Notes: generated from the letters alone by a model not told the origin. 64,000 bases of DNA from Lysobacteraceae bacterium 2PB (GCA_005502915.1 SCMT01000004.1:62001-126000), one strand, 5' to 3'. Shown: positions 17,891-26,662, counted from the stretch's first letter. Numbers and translations are program-made.

Positions 17891-18589
17891 TCAGCGTACG
17901 GTGGCGCAGTCGGTGGCACGGACGGCCATGCCGGCGGCGCGACGTGCCTGGTTCTGGTCGAATCCCGGGCCGGCCACGAGGTCCAGCCAGTAGCGGCTGC
18001 GGGTTTCGCCCAGGGCCTCGGCCCGGGCCGCGAAGCCTGCGGCATTCAGCGCGGCTGCATGGGCGCGGGCGCGCGCTTCGGTGCTGAACCGGCCTAGGGC
18101 GACGCTGTTGGCCTCGGCGCCGTCGCCGACGACGACCAGGTCGTTGAAGCCGGCGGCGCGCAGGCGCTGGGCGCTGGTGTCGGCGGCGGCGCGATCGGCG
18201 GCGGCGGGCAGGTAGACGCGCCAGCCGCGACCGCCGTTCTCGCGGATCTCGCGGCTGCGCAGGCGGGTGGCCATCGGCGCCAGCACGGTGCGTGCGGCGT
18301 CCAGCGCGGCGGTGTCGGCGAAGGGGCCGGCGCTGAAGCAGCGTTCCGGTGTCGCCGTCGCTGCGGGCGTTGCGGACGGCGCGGCGGGTGCCGCCGAGGT
18401 CTCCGTCGATGCCGCGACGGCGGGCGCTGTCGGCCGTGGATCCGGGCGCTCGCTCAGCAACTGCAGCCGGGCGATGCCCGAGGGCGCCTCCTCGGCCGGT
18501 GCCGGGGGCGCGTCGGAACGCAGGCCCCACCACAGGGCAACGCCGAGGTTGAGGACCACCAGCAGGACGAGCGAGGCGCGCAGAGTCAT
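17891..18589 (-). CDS. SPOR-like domain protein with N-terminal membrane anchor
   Basis: This 232-residue protein has one membrane helix (about 4-22) followed by an Ala/Pro/Thr-rich linker (about 25-82). Its C-terminal half has the alternating helix/strand pattern of a SPOR peptidoglycan-binding domain (SAGPFADTAALDAARTVLAP, then WRVYLPAAADRAAADTSAQRL, then VALGRFSTEARA). SPOR domains bind denuded glycan strands at septa. Its start overlaps the coaX stop by 4 bases (ATGA), so it is the last gene of the plsY-birA-coaX operon. Confidence 0.8.
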   Translation of the reverse strand: MTLRASLVLLVVLNLGVALWWGLRSDAPPAPAEEAPSGIARLQLLSERPDPRPTAPAVAASTETSAAPAAPSATPAATATPERCFSAGPFADTAALDAARTVLAPMATRLRSREIRENGGRGWRVYLPAAADRAAADTSAQRLRAAGFNDLVVVGDGAEANSVALGRFSTEARARAHAAALNAAGFAARAEALGETRSRYWLDLVAGPGFDQNQARRAAGMAVRATDCATVR

Positions 18590-19329
18590 GCGGTCATTCT
18601 ACGGGACCATGCCGCCAGCCCCTCCAGGACGAGGTGCGGCGCGCGCGCGGCCGCCGGATCCAGGCCGTCGAGCGCATCGACGCCGCCGCCGTGCAGCAGC
18701 AGGTCCGGGCGCCGACCGATGCGCGCTTCGGCGTCGCGCAGGCCCTGCTCGATCAGCGCCAGCGCGGCGCCGTCGCAGCCGCTGCGCAGGGCGTCGAGGG
18801 TATCGTCGGCGAACGCGACGAAGGCACCGCCGTGTTCGGGCAGCTGCGCGGCGCGACCGTGCAGGGCTTCGCGCATCAGCGCGGGCGAGGGCGCGATGCG
18901 GCCGCCGTGGTGCCGGCCATCGGCATCGAGCAGGTCCAGGGTGATCGCGGTGCCGATGCCGACCACCAGCCACGGCCCGGGGCCACGCCGGCGCGCGCCG
19001 AGCAGGGCGAGGAAGCGGTCGGTGCCGAGGTGTTCGGGAATCGGGTAGGCGATGCGCAGCCCATCGAGCCGCGCGACCGTGCGCGCGATCGACAGCCGCC
19101 CGCAGCGCGCGGTCAGCGCATCCAGCAACTGCGTGCGCAGCGCCTGCGCGCCGACCAGGGTCAGCGCCGCGGCTTCGAAGCGCGGTGGCAGTGCGGCGTC
19201 CCAGCTCACGGGCAGCTGCGCACCGTCGTGCGCGATCGCGCTGACGGCGCCTAACCCGCCATCCTCATGCAGCGGGGCGTATTTGAGGCGGGTGTTGCCC
19301 AGGTCGAACAGCCAAGTCTCGGAACTCAT
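18586..19329 (-). CDS. coaX: Type III pantothenate kinase
   Basis: This 247-residue enzyme phosphorylates pantothenate, the first step of coenzyme A synthesis. The ATP-binding start WLFDLGNTRLKY (6-17) and the GIGTAITLDLLDADGRHHGG segment (about 123-142) are typical of CoaX of the ASKHA superfamily. The birA gene ends 7 bases upstream of its start. It overlaps the SPOR-protein start by 4 bases. The birA-coaX pairing is common in proteobacteria. Confidence 0.92.
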   Translation of the reverse strand: MSSETWLFDLGNTRLKYAPLHEDGGLGAVSAIAHDGAQLPVSWDAALPPRFEAAALTLVGAQALRTQLLDALTARCGRLSIARTVARLDGLRIAYPIPEHLGTDRFLALLGARRRGPGPWLVVGIGTAITLDLLDADGRHHGGRIAPSPALMREALHGRAAQLPEHGGAFVAFADDTLDALRSGCDGAALALIEQGLRDAEARIGRRPDLLLHGGGVDALDGLDPAAARAPHLVLEGLAAWSRRMTA

Positions 19330-19336
19330 GCGCGCA

Positions 19337-20179
19337 TCATGCCCGTGAAGCGCCGGACTGCGGAACGCCGCGCCTGCGCACGCGCACTTCGCCTGCGTGG
19401 AGCGGCAGCAGGCCGGCGTCGGTGCGCAGCCGCAGCGCGCCGTCGTCGGCGATACCGGCGGCCACGCCGGTGACGGTGCGATCCGCGACCTGCGCATCGA
19501 CCTGCGCATCGCGCAGCACGTCCAGCGCCTCGAAGCGCGGCAGGAATGGCGCCAGGCCCTCGGCGTCGAAGCGCGCCAGCGCTTCGGCCAGCGAGACCAG
19601 CAGCGCGGCGGCGACCACGTCGCGCGTCGGCGCGCCACCCGCAATCTGCGCCTGCAGGTCGGTCCAGGGCTGGTCGATCGCGCTCGCGGCCTCGGCCGGC
19701 ATGCGCACGTTCAGGCCGATGCCGATCACCGCGCGGACGCCGCCATCCTGCAGCCCGCCTTCGATCAGGATGCCGCCGAGCTTGCGCAGCGTGCCCGCGT
19801 CGTCGACCACCAGATCGTTCGGCCATTTCACGCCGACTCCCCCGGCGCCGATCGCGCGCATCGCTTCGGCGGTCGCGATGCCGGCGACGAGGCTGAGCCC
19901 GCCCAGTCGTGCCAGTTCGCCGGTAAAACGCCGGGCAACGGAGAAGTAGAGATTCGCGCCCGGCGGCGACGCCCACGGCCGGCCCTGGCGTCCGCGTCCG
20001 CCGTGCTGGCGGTCTGCGAACAGCGCGACCAGACCGCTGTCCGGCGTGCGCCGGCGCAGCAGCTCGCTGTTGGTCGAATCGATGGCGTCGACGACCTCGA
20101 TCGATGCGAAGGCGGCGTGTGTCGCAGCGTCCAGTCGGACGAGGATCGACGAAGCGTCGAATGCGTCGACCCCGTTCAC
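19337..20179 (-). CDS. birA: Biotin--[acetyl-CoA-carboxylase] ligase without a DNA-binding domain
   Basis: This 280-residue enzyme attaches biotin to the carrier subunit of acetyl-CoA carboxylase. The catalytic motifs are AIDSTNSELLRR (32-43), GGRGRQGRPWASPPGANLYF (60-79) and KWPNDLVVDDAGTLRKLGGI (118-137). The SH3-like C-terminal domain is also present. The GTG start at 20177-20179 overlaps the plsY stop (GTGA). Only about 30 residues precede the catalytic domain, so the winged-helix repressor domain of E. coli BirA is absent. It is therefore probably a ligase only and no repressor of biotin genes. Confidence 0.9.
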   Translation of the reverse strand: MNGVDAFDASSILVRLDAATHAAFASIEVVDAIDSTNSELLRRRTPDSGLVALFADRQHGGRGRQGRPWASPPGANLYFSVARRFTGELARLGGLSLVAGIATAEAMRAIGAGGVGVKWPNDLVVDDAGTLRKLGGILIEGGLQDGGVRAVIGIGLNVRMPAEAASAIDQPWTDLQAQIAGGAPTRDVVAAALLVSLAEALARFDAEGLAPFLPRFEALDVLRDAQVDAQVADRTVTGVAAGIADDGALRLRTDAGLLPLHAGEVRVRRRGVPQSGASRA

Positions 20180-20814
20180 TTGCGCAGGAACCAGCGATGC
20201 AGCAGCCGTGCCTTGTCGAAGCGCGACTCGGTGCCGGCGCGCAGCCGCGCGAGGTTGGCGCGATGCGTGTACACCAGCAGCAGCGCGATCGCGACCGTGA
20301 GCAGGTGCAGTGGCATCGGCACGCGCAGCGCCATGCCGAGTACCGCCGCCGTCAGCCCGGCCAGCACGGTCGCCAGGCCGACATAGCCGCTCAGGATGAT
20401 CGTGCCGATCCACACCGCGAGCATCACCGGCACCGACTGCGGCCACAGCACGACCAGCGCGCCCACCGCCGTCGCCGCGCCCTTGCCGCCGCGGAAGCCG
20501 TGCCACACCGGCCAGACATGCCCGACCACCGCCGCGAACGCGCAGGCAGGCCCCAGCCAGGCGTGGTCCAGCCAGGCCGCGCTCGACGCCGCTCCGAAGC
20601 GCAGCCCCAGCCACGCCGCCAGCGCGCCCTTGCCGATGTCGATGGCCACCACGCCCAGCGCGAATGCCGCGCCCTGGGTTCGGAAGGCATTGGTGCCGCC
20701 CGCATTGCCGCTGCCCATCGTGCGGATGTCGACACCGCGCAGCCGGCCGAGCAGCAGGCTGCCGGAGAGGGAGCCGAGGAGGTAGGCGGCGAGGACAACG
20801 GTGATGGCGAGCAT
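20176..20814 (-). CDS. plsY: Acyl-phosphate:glycerol-3-phosphate acyltransferase
   Basis: This 212-residue inner-membrane enzyme acylates glycerol 3-phosphate from acyl phosphate to start phospholipid synthesis. The three family motifs are visible: SGSLLLGRLRGVDIR after TM1, GSGNAGGTNAFR (phosphate binding), and WHGFRGGKGAATAVG followed by the C-terminal loop. It has five to six TM helices and typical length. It is the first gene of an operon with birA, coaX and the SPOR gene. Confidence 0.95.
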   Translation of the reverse strand: MLAITVVLAAYLLGSLSGSLLLGRLRGVDIRTMGSGNAGGTNAFRTQGAAFALGVVAIDIGKGALAAWLGLRFGAASSAAWLDHAWLGPACAFAAVVGHVWPVWHGFRGGKGAATAVGALVVLWPQSVPVMLAVWIGTIILSGYVGLATVLAGLTAAVLGMALRVPMPLHLLTVAIALLLVYTHRANLARLRAGTESRFDKARLLHRWFLRK

Positions 20815-20856
20815 GGAAGAAATGGCCTGAGGCTCGTTCGGCGAGGCCGAAAGTAT

Positions 20857-20939
20857 GTCATCCCGAGCACAGCGAGGGACCTGCTTGTCTTTTGCCTTCC
20901 TGCAGGTAAAAACAGGTCCCTCGCTGCGCTCGGGATGAC
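20857..20939. repeat. Long intergenic inverted repeat (dispersed family, copy 1)
   Basis: Two 27-base arms are complementary with one mismatch: GTCATCCCGAGCACAGCGAG... at 20857-20883 and its complement ending CTCGGGATGAC at 20913-20939. They are separated by 29 bases. The same arms recur at 32638-32733. It lies between the start of plsY and the end of the FakA/FakB-like gene. It is a dispersed palindromic repeat and could also form a transcript hairpin. Confidence 0.85.
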
Positions 20940-20993
20940 ATCACGGTGATGGTCGGAGAGGCGTGCTTTCGCTCCGCGTTCTCGTGATCGACT

Positions 20994-22991
20994 TCATCCC
21001 GCGAACGGCTGCACCGACGCCACCAGCGTGCCGCGCCCGGCATGCGCGCCGATCGCAGGACCGGTCTCGACCAGATGCGCCTCGACGAAGTCGAGCCGGG
21101 CGCGCAGCGCGGCCAGCAGGCGTTCGCCATCCTGGCGCGCGTCGCAGTGGCCGACGATGGCGCGCAGGCGCGCCGACGGGCCGAACGCCTTGCGTACGCG
21201 CCTGGCGACGTACCTGGCGAAGGCTTCGGGCGCGCCGGCCTTCGCGAACAGTCCGCCTGCGATGCCGAGCTTGCCCTCGGGCTTTACCTTCGCCACCGGC
21301 GTCAGCCCGGTGAAGCGCACCGCCGGTTCCGCCCATGCAGGGATGCGGCCGCCACGCACGGCATGGCGGATGTCCCGTGCCATCGCCCACGTCAGGGTGA
21401 GCGGACGCAGGCGCTCGAGTTCGCGCAGGATGGCGTCGGCATCGACGCCGGCGTCGGCCAGCTCCGCCGCGCGCCAGGCCAGCAGCGCCTGGCCGCCGGC
21501 AGCGTTGATGCTGTCGAACACATGCACTTTCGACGCGTCTCCGCGCGCGGCGGCGTGCTCGGCCGACTGCAGGGTCCCGGAGATCGCCCGCGACAGGCCC
21601 ACGTACACCACCTGCGCATGGTGGGCGGCGAGGAATTCGAAACTGCGCCGGAAATCGCCCGGCGGTGGCTGGCTGGTGCGCGGCAACTGTTGCGATGCGG
21701 CCATGCGCCGGTAGAACTCGCCGGTGCTCAGGCCGACCTTGTCGAGGTAGTCGCGGCCGTCCAGGTTCACGCGCACCGGCACGACATGCAGGGCATGGCG
21801 TTCGACGATGGCCTCGGGGACGTCGGCGGCGCTGTCGGTGACGACCGCGACCTTGTGCGCATGCGCGGTGCTGCGCGACTGCAGCAGCATGTCGTCGGCT
21901 TTCATCCCTTCGACCGTCGCGAAGCGCGCGCAGGCGTCGAACAACTGCTGCGGCGCGCCGACGTGCGCATGCACGCGCATCCGCGTGCCACCGCCGGCCA
22001 GCACCATCGAATCGGCGCCGATGGCCTCCAGTGCGGCACGGACCCGGGCCCGGTCGATCGACTCGCGTTCCCCGGCATCGATGGCCGCGCGATCGACGAT
22101 CAGCAGGCACTCGGTGCACCAGCGACGCTCGGGATCGACCTCGTCGTGCGGCGGATGGACGTCGTCCTCGTGTTCGTCCGCGGCTTCGTTGGCTGCCTGC
22201 AGCGGCGCTCGCACGCGCATGGCGCGTGGCCCGCCATCGACGAATTCGGCGATGCCTTCGAGCAGGTCGACGAACCCCTGCGCGCCGGCATCGACCACGC
22301 CGGCCTTCTGCAGCAGCGCCATCTGCTGCGGCGTCCGCGCGAGCGCGGCGCGCGCCTGGGCGAGGGCACGCGAGAAGCTGCCGCGTGGATCGTCGCGCAT
22401 CTGGCCTGCGGCTTCCTCCATGGCCTCGGCGAAGCTGTCGATCACGCTGAGGATCGTGCCTTCCACCGGTTGCGCCAGCGCGCCGCGCGCCGCGTCGGCA
22501 CCGTGGCGCACCGCAGCGGCGAGCGTGGCGGCATCGAGCACAGGCTGGCTGCGCGCATGCTCGGCCACGCCGTGCAGGAACTGGGCGAGGATCGCCCCGG
22601 AATTGCCGCGCGCGCCGTCGATGGCATCGTCGCCGATCCGCCGCAGCAGCTCGCCGATGTGCCGGCTGCGCCGGCTCAGCGCGCCGTTGAGCACGCTGCC
22701 GAGGGTGAAGGCGAGGTTGTTGCCGGTATCGCCGTCGGCCACCGGGAAGACGTTGATCCGGTTCAGGCCGTCGCGGGCGGCGATGACCCGGCGTGCGCCG
22801 GCGATCAGGGCGCGGCGCAGGGCGGGGGCGGTCAGCGCGCCTGTCGAACCGTGCGGGCGGCGCTCGGAAGCCCCGTCGGCAGGGCGGCTGGGGGGCGGAA
22901 AGGGCGATGACGGAGGTGGAACGGGCGTGTTCACGCGCCGAGTCTGCCGCAAACTTCGTGCCGGGTGCTGCTGCGATGCAGCATCGACCAT
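20994..22991 (-). CDS. Fused fatty acid kinase: DhaL/FakA-like domain plus DegV/FakB-like domain
   Basis: This 665-residue protein has an N-terminal DhaL (Dak2) ATP-binding domain, with the Mg/ATP motif NVFPVADGDTGNN at about 80-92 and GARGNSGAIL downstream. A middle FakA-type region (about 260-370, with CTECLLIV) follows. From about residue 376 there is a DegV domain (KVAVVTDSAADVP, GLSRAISGTLQSA) that binds a fatty acid. In Firmicutes these parts are separate FakA and FakB proteins that make acyl phosphate from exogenous fatty acid. Here the activity would feed PlsY, whose gene is next to it. The start may be the ATG at 22991 or a GTG at 22934. Confidence 0.88.
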   Translation of the reverse strand: MVDAASQQHPARSLRQTRRVNTPVPPPSSPFPPPSRPADGASERRPHGSTGALTAPALRRALIAGARRVIAARDGLNRINVFPVADGDTGNNLAFTLGSVLNGALSRRSRHIGELLRRIGDDAIDGARGNSGAILAQFLHGVAEHARSQPVLDAATLAAAVRHGADAARGALAQPVEGTILSVIDSFAEAMEEAAGQMRDDPRGSFSRALAQARAALARTPQQMALLQKAGVVDAGAQGFVDLLEGIAEFVDGGPRAMRVRAPLQAANEAADEHEDDVHPPHDEVDPERRWCTECLLIVDRAAIDAGERESIDRARVRAALEAIGADSMVLAGGGTRMRVHAHVGAPQQLFDACARFATVEGMKADDMLLQSRSTAHAHKVAVVTDSAADVPEAIVERHALHVVPVRVNLDGRDYLDKVGLSTGEFYRRMAASQQLPRTSQPPPGDFRRSFEFLAAHHAQVVYVGLSRAISGTLQSAEHAAARGDASKVHVFDSINAAGGQALLAWRAAELADAGVDADAILRELERLRPLTLTWAMARDIRHAVRGGRIPAWAEPAVRFTGLTPVAKVKPEGKLGIAGGLFAKAGAPEAFARYVARRVRKAFGPSARLRAIVGHCDARQDGERLLAALRARLDFVEAHLVETGPAIGAHAGRGTLVASVQPFAG

Positions 22992-22995
22992 TCAC

Positions 22996-23034
22996 GATCA
23001 TGTCACGCGGATCGTGTCACATCCGCGCTATAGT
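22996..23034 (+). promoter_or_regulatory. Candidate promoter with 11-base direct repeat upstream of the 23071 gene
   Basis: GATCATGTCAC (22996-23006) and GATCGTGTCAC (23010-23020) repeat with a 14-base period, just before a TATAGT box at 23029-23034. The -10 box lies 37 bases before the chosen start codon. The repeats occupy the -35 region, so a repressor or activator could bind there. This is inferred from layout only. Confidence 0.35.
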
Positions 23035-23070
23035 CGCCGTCTTGTCCGCGACTCCATGATGGAAGCCGCC

Positions 23071-23379
23071 ATGCGTACCTCCCGCCACGCCCGGATTGCC
23101 CCGTTCGCCATCGCCACGGCCTTCGCACTGCTCGGTGCGCCGGCACTGGCCCTGGCCGCGCCCCTGGCATCCGCCGGAACCGAGCCCGCGGGCTGTCCGG
23201 AGTCGGCCGGCGAGACGGTCGACGCCGACAATGCACCGCAGCAGAAATCGACGGCGGTCAAGCGCAGCACGTCGCGCGATGCCGGCAAGTCCCGCCAGAC
23301 CACGCCCTACCGCAGCAGCGACACCCCGTCGCGGGGCACGCCGCGCTGGCACCGCTTCCTGCCCGGCATGTTCCGCTGA
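23071..23379 (+). CDS. Small exported basic protein of unknown function
   Basis: This 102-residue protein has a signal peptide (about 1-30, ending ALA-A) and a short hydrophilic mature part rich in Ser, Thr, Arg and Lys. The mature part ends in HRFLPGMFR. I chose the ATG at 23071 because GGAAG lies 5 bases upstream; in-frame ATGs at 23056 and 23059 also exist. No domain is recognised and the mature part looks disordered. It lies 28 bases before mtfA. Confidence 0.5.
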   Translation: MRTSRHARIAPFAIATAFALLGAPALALAAPLASAGTEPAGCPESAGETVDADNAPQQKSTAVKRSTSRDAGKSRQTTPYRSSDTPSRGTPRWHRFLPGMFR

Positions 23380-23407
23380 GTCGTCCCCCGCGCGCGCCGA
23401 GTCGTCC

Positions 23408-24175
23408 TTGCTGAACTGGTTTCGCGGGCTGCTGGCCCGACCCGAACCCCGGATCGATCCCGAACGCTGGCGCCGCGTGGTGGCCGGCCTCCCGTGGGTC
23501 GCCGCACTCGACCCCGAGCGCGACGCGCGGCTGTCCCTGCTGACGGCCCGCTTCCTGGCCAGCAAGGCGATCACCCCGGTCGACGGCCTGCAGCTCGATG
23601 AGGACGAGCGCTGCACGCTGGCGGCCGTGTGCTGCCTGCCCCTGCTGGAGTTCGGTGCCGAGGGCCTGCACGGCTGGTCGGAACTGATCGTCTATCCCGC
23701 CGCCTTCCGCGTCGAGCGGCGCCACACCGATGCCAGCGACATCGCAGGCCTGGACGTGGTGCACGAGGGCGAGGACGAACTGATCGGCGAAGCCTGGGAT
23801 CATGGGCCACTGGTGCTGTCGTGGGCCGACGTCCAGTCCGACATCGCCGACCCCACCGCTGGGTTCTGCGTCGCCGCGCACGAGATGGCGCACAAGCTCG
23901 ACATCCTCGATGGCGCGATGGACGGCACGCCGCCCCTGCCTCGCGACTGGCAGCGCAGCTGGGCCCGCGATTTCCAGCGCGCCTACGACGCCTTCGTCGA
24001 AACGGTCGATGCCGGGCACGAGACCGCGATCGACCCCTACGCCGCCGAGTGCCCCGAGGAATTCTTCGCGGTCTGCACCGAATACCACTTCGGCGCGCCG
24101 GACCTGCTGCAGGAGGCATTTCCGGAGGTCGCCGCGCATCTCGCGCGCTTCTACGGGCCCGCGCCGCTGGCCTGA
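23408..24175 (+). CDS. mtfA: MtfA-family zinc peptidase
   Basis: This 255-residue zinc metallopeptidase is related to E. coli MtfA, which binds the repressor Mlc (DgsA) and so affects glucose PTS expression. The zinc motif HEMAHKLD is at 158-165, and the third ligand region is YAAECPEEFFAVCTEYHF near 215-232. Conserved CCLPLLEFG and ELIVYPAAF segments are present. No ATG fits. TTG at 23408 gives a protein whose start (LLNWFRG) aligns with MtfA; the ribosome binding site is weak. It is unknown whether an Mlc homologue exists in this organism. Confidence 0.85.
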   Translation: MLNWFRGLLARPEPRIDPERWRRVVAGLPWVAALDPERDARLSLLTARFLASKAITPVDGLQLDEDERCTLAAVCCLPLLEFGAEGLHGWSELIVYPAAFRVERRHTDASDIAGLDVVHEGEDELIGEAWDHGPLVLSWADVQSDIADPTAGFCVAAHEMAHKLDILDGAMDGTPPLPRDWQRSWARDFQRAYDAFVETVDAGHETAIDPYAAECPEEFFAVCTEYHFGAPDLLQEAFPEVAAHLARFYGPAPLA

Positions 24176-24200
24176 GCGCTCGGCGCCGCGTTGTGCGGCG

Positions 24201-25619
24201 TCACAGGCCCGGTGGCAGCACCACCTCGAAGCTGGCGCCGCCGAGTTCGTCCGAATCGCCGACGTTCAGTTCGCCGCGATAGCTGCGCACGATGTCCTGC
24301 ACGATCGCCAGGCCGATGCCGTGGCCCTGCACGCGTTCGTCGCCGCGCACGCCGCGCTGCAGGACCAGCGCGATCCGGTCGGCGGGAATGCCCGGGCCAT
24401 CGTCCTCGACCATCAGCACCAGCCCCGGCCGCCGGTTGGGTGCGGGCGCACCGGCGCGCGCGGTCAGCAGCACGCGCGAACGCGCCCACTTGAACGCGTT
24501 CTCCAGCAGGTTGCCGAGCAGTTCCTGCAGATCGCCCTTCTCGCCGTAGAAACGCGCTTCCGGGTCGATCTCGAACTCGCAGAGCACGCCCTTCGATGCA
24601 TAGACCTTCTCCAGGCCACGCACGATCTCCTCGGCGTTCTCCTCGATCGGCAGCGGCGCGGCGAACAGCTTGTGGCCGCCTGACGCTGCGCGACTGAGCT
24701 GGTAGCCCACCAGGTCGTTCATGCGCTTGAGCTGCTCGCCCAGTTCCGCGCGCAGTTCGGGGCCGTCCGCGCCGTTCTCCAAGCGCGTGCGCAGCACCGC
24801 CAGCGGCGTCTTCAGGCTGTGCGCGAGGTCGGCGAGGATGTTGCGCTGGCGCTCCAGGTTCTCGCGCTCGCTCTCGATGAAGGCGTTGATGCTCTCGGTC
24901 AGCGGTTCCAGTTCGCGCGGATGGCGTTCGCTCATGCGCGTGGCGATGCCGCGCTGCACGCGCTTGAGTTCCTCGATCACCCGGCGCAGCGGATGCAGGC
25001 TCCAGCGCAGGATCAGCATCTGCAGCAGCAGCAGGATCGAGGCCGCGCCGCCGAGATAGCCCCACAGCGCGCGCCGGAACACCGTGAGCTGGTTCTGCAG
25101 CCGCGCCGTGTCTTCCAGTACGTAGATCGTGTACGGCACTTCGTCGGACATGTCGTCGCCCGGCCAGACCATGCCACGGCCATAGCGGTAGGCCTGGCTC
25201 ACTTCGCCGTTGGATCGCACCAGCGTGAGCGGACCCTCGAAGGTCTGTTCGCCGGCGCCGAGCATGCGGACCTCGGGCAGCTCCGGGCCCTGCGCGGAGT
25301 CCGATTCCCACAGCACGAACGGCAGCACGATCTGTGCGTACAGGCCGCTGCCGGGGCGCTTGAGGCGTGGGTCAGGCAGCTTGTCGTCGAACGGCGGCAC
25401 CAGGTCGCCACCGCGGCCGAATTCGGTCTCGCGCGCGAAATCCAGTGCGTAGTCGCGCAGGCGATCGTTCAGGGCATTTTCTGCGGTGCTGAGGAACGCG
25501 CGATCCAGCGCATAGCCTGCCAGCGCAAGGAAGGCGACCAGACCCAGACTGGCAGCGAGCAGCTGGCGGGTCTGCAGGGAGCGCGGACGCCAGCGGGAGA
25601 GTCGGTCACGCGAGGGCAT
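24201..25619 (-). CDS. phoQ: PhoQ-like sensor histidine kinase
   Basis: This 472-residue membrane kinase has TM1 at about 18-38, a periplasmic sensor region at 39-182 with acidic patches (GPELPEVRML, WPGDDMSDEVP), TM2 at about 183-204, a HAMP-like linker, and the dimerisation/H-box ILADLAHSLKTPLAV with His267. The ATPase domain follows, with N box LLGNLLENAFKWA, G1 VEDDGPGIP and G2 GHGIGLAI. The acidic sensor fits divalent-cation sensing as in PhoQ. It lies 105 bases downstream of phoP and is convergent with mtfA. Confidence 0.9.
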   Translation of the reverse strand: MPSRDRLSRWRPRSLQTRQLLAASLGLVAFLALAGYALDRAFLSTAENALNDRLRDYALDFARETEFGRGGDLVPPFDDKLPDPRLKRPGSGLYAQIVLPFVLWESDSAQGPELPEVRMLGAGEQTFEGPLTLVRSNGEVSQAYRYGRGMVWPGDDMSDEVPYTIYVLEDTARLQNQLTVFRRALWGYLGGAASILLLLQMLILRWSLHPLRRVIEELKRVQRGIATRMSERHPRELEPLTESINAFIESERENLERQRNILADLAHSLKTPLAVLRTRLENGADGPELRAELGEQLKRMNDLVGYQLSRAASGGHKLFAAPLPIEENAEEIVRGLEKVYASKGVLCEFEIDPEARFYGEKGDLQELLGNLLENAFKWARSRVLLTARAGAPAPNRRPGLVLMVEDDGPGIPADRIALVLQRGVRGDERVQGHGIGLAIVQDIVRSYRGELNVGDSDELGGASFEVVLPPGL

Positions 25620-25724
25620 GGCGAGGCGTCGTGCGGGGCATCTTGCGGGAGCGGAGGGTGTCGGCCATGCGAACGCCGGCCCGCAAGTGCGGCCGGCGTT
25701 CGCGGGTGCTCGCCGATGCGTCGA

Positions 25725-26411
25725 TCAGGCTTCGCCGGTGCGTGCGATCGCGAAGCGGTAACCGCGTCCGCGCACGGTCTCGATCGGCTTGAGCGTGCCT
25801 TCCGGGTCGAGCTTCTTGCGCAGGCGGCCGATGAAGACCTCCAGGACGTTGGAGTCGCGGTCGAAGTCCTGCTGGTAGATGTGCTCGGTCAGGTCGGCCT
25901 TCGACACCAGCTCGCCCGCGTGCATCATCAGGTATTCCAGCACCTTGTATTCGTAGCTGGTCAGGTCGACGTTGGCGCCGTGCACGCTGACCGTCTGCGC
26001 GGCCAGGTCCAGGGTCACCGGGCCGCATTCCAGCGCCGGCTTGCTCCAGCCGGCGGCGCGGCGGACCAGCGCGTTGATGCGTGCCAGCAGTTCCTCGACA
26101 TGGAAGGGCTTGACCAGGTAATCGTCGGCGCCCTGCTTGAGGCCCTCGACCTTGTCCTGCCAGCTCGAACGCGCGGTGAGGATCAGCACCGGGAACTGCT
26201 TCCCTTCGTTGCGCAGCGCCTGGATCAGCTCCATGCCGGACATCTTCGGCAGGCCCAGGTCGATGATCGCCATGTCGAACGGGACTTCGCGGCCCAGATA
26301 GAGGCCCTCTTCGCCGTCCTGGGCGGCATCCACCGCGAAGCCTTCGCGCTTCAGGCGCGCGGCCAGGGTCTCGCGCAGGGGGGCTTCGTCTTCGACCAGA
26401 AGGATTCGCAT
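25725..26411 (-). CDS. phoP: PhoP-like OmpR-family response regulator
   Basis: This is a 228-residue two-domain regulator. The receiver domain has the acidic pair in LLVEDEA, the phospho-acceptor Asp51 in AIIDLGLPKMSG, and the conserved Lys in DDYLVKPF (near 101). The C-terminal winged helix (about 130-223) has YEYKVLEYLMMHAGELVSK and VLEVFIGRLRKKL. It pairs with the kinase at 24201. In xanthomonads PhoP controls outer-membrane adaptation to low Mg and antimicrobial peptides. Confidence 0.93.
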   Translation of the reverse strand: MRILLVEDEAPLRETLAARLKREGFAVDAAQDGEEGLYLGREVPFDMAIIDLGLPKMSGMELIQALRNEGKQFPVLILTARSSWQDKVEGLKQGADDYLVKPFHVEELLARINALVRRAAGWSKPALECGPVTLDLAAQTVSVHGANVDLTSYEYKVLEYLMMHAGELVSKADLTEHIYQQDFDRDSNVLEVFIGRLRKKLDPEGTLKPIETVRGRGYRFAIARTGEA

Positions 26412-26606
26412 CGATCACTCCATCGCCGGCAGGAGGCCGGCTTTCTTGTTCAGGATTGCAGGATAGCCGTGCGGGACGCCACGCCGGTCATTCGTCGGCC
26501 GGGCCGTTCATATTTCGCTTAATCGCTGTCGGATCAGCCACATCCGCATGCTCGGGCGCTGCGGAGGGCGAAGGCATGGGCCCCGGCGGGGCAGCCGCCA
26601 AACGAA

Positions 26607-26632
26607 GACAGGCGAGCCGGGGCTCGCCTGTC
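26607..26632 (-). terminator. Intrinsic terminator of the PepSY-like gene
   Basis: A perfect 12-base inverted repeat (GACAGGCGAGCC, loop GG, GGCTCGCCTGTC) lies 30 bases past the stop of the gene at 26663. On the minus strand it is followed by TTCGTTTGG. It separates that gene from phoP, whose promoter must lie in the remaining 195 bases. I see no clear promoter box there. Confidence 0.75.
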
Positions 26633-26662
26633 GCGCAGGGAACGAGGGTCACCGACCCGAGG

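Noticed and set aside
21042-22910. A 622-codon open frame on the plus strand across the FakA/FakB-like gene
   Set aside because: It is an antisense shadow of the GC-rich minus-strand gene, with Arg/His/Gln-rich low-complexity translation and no motif.
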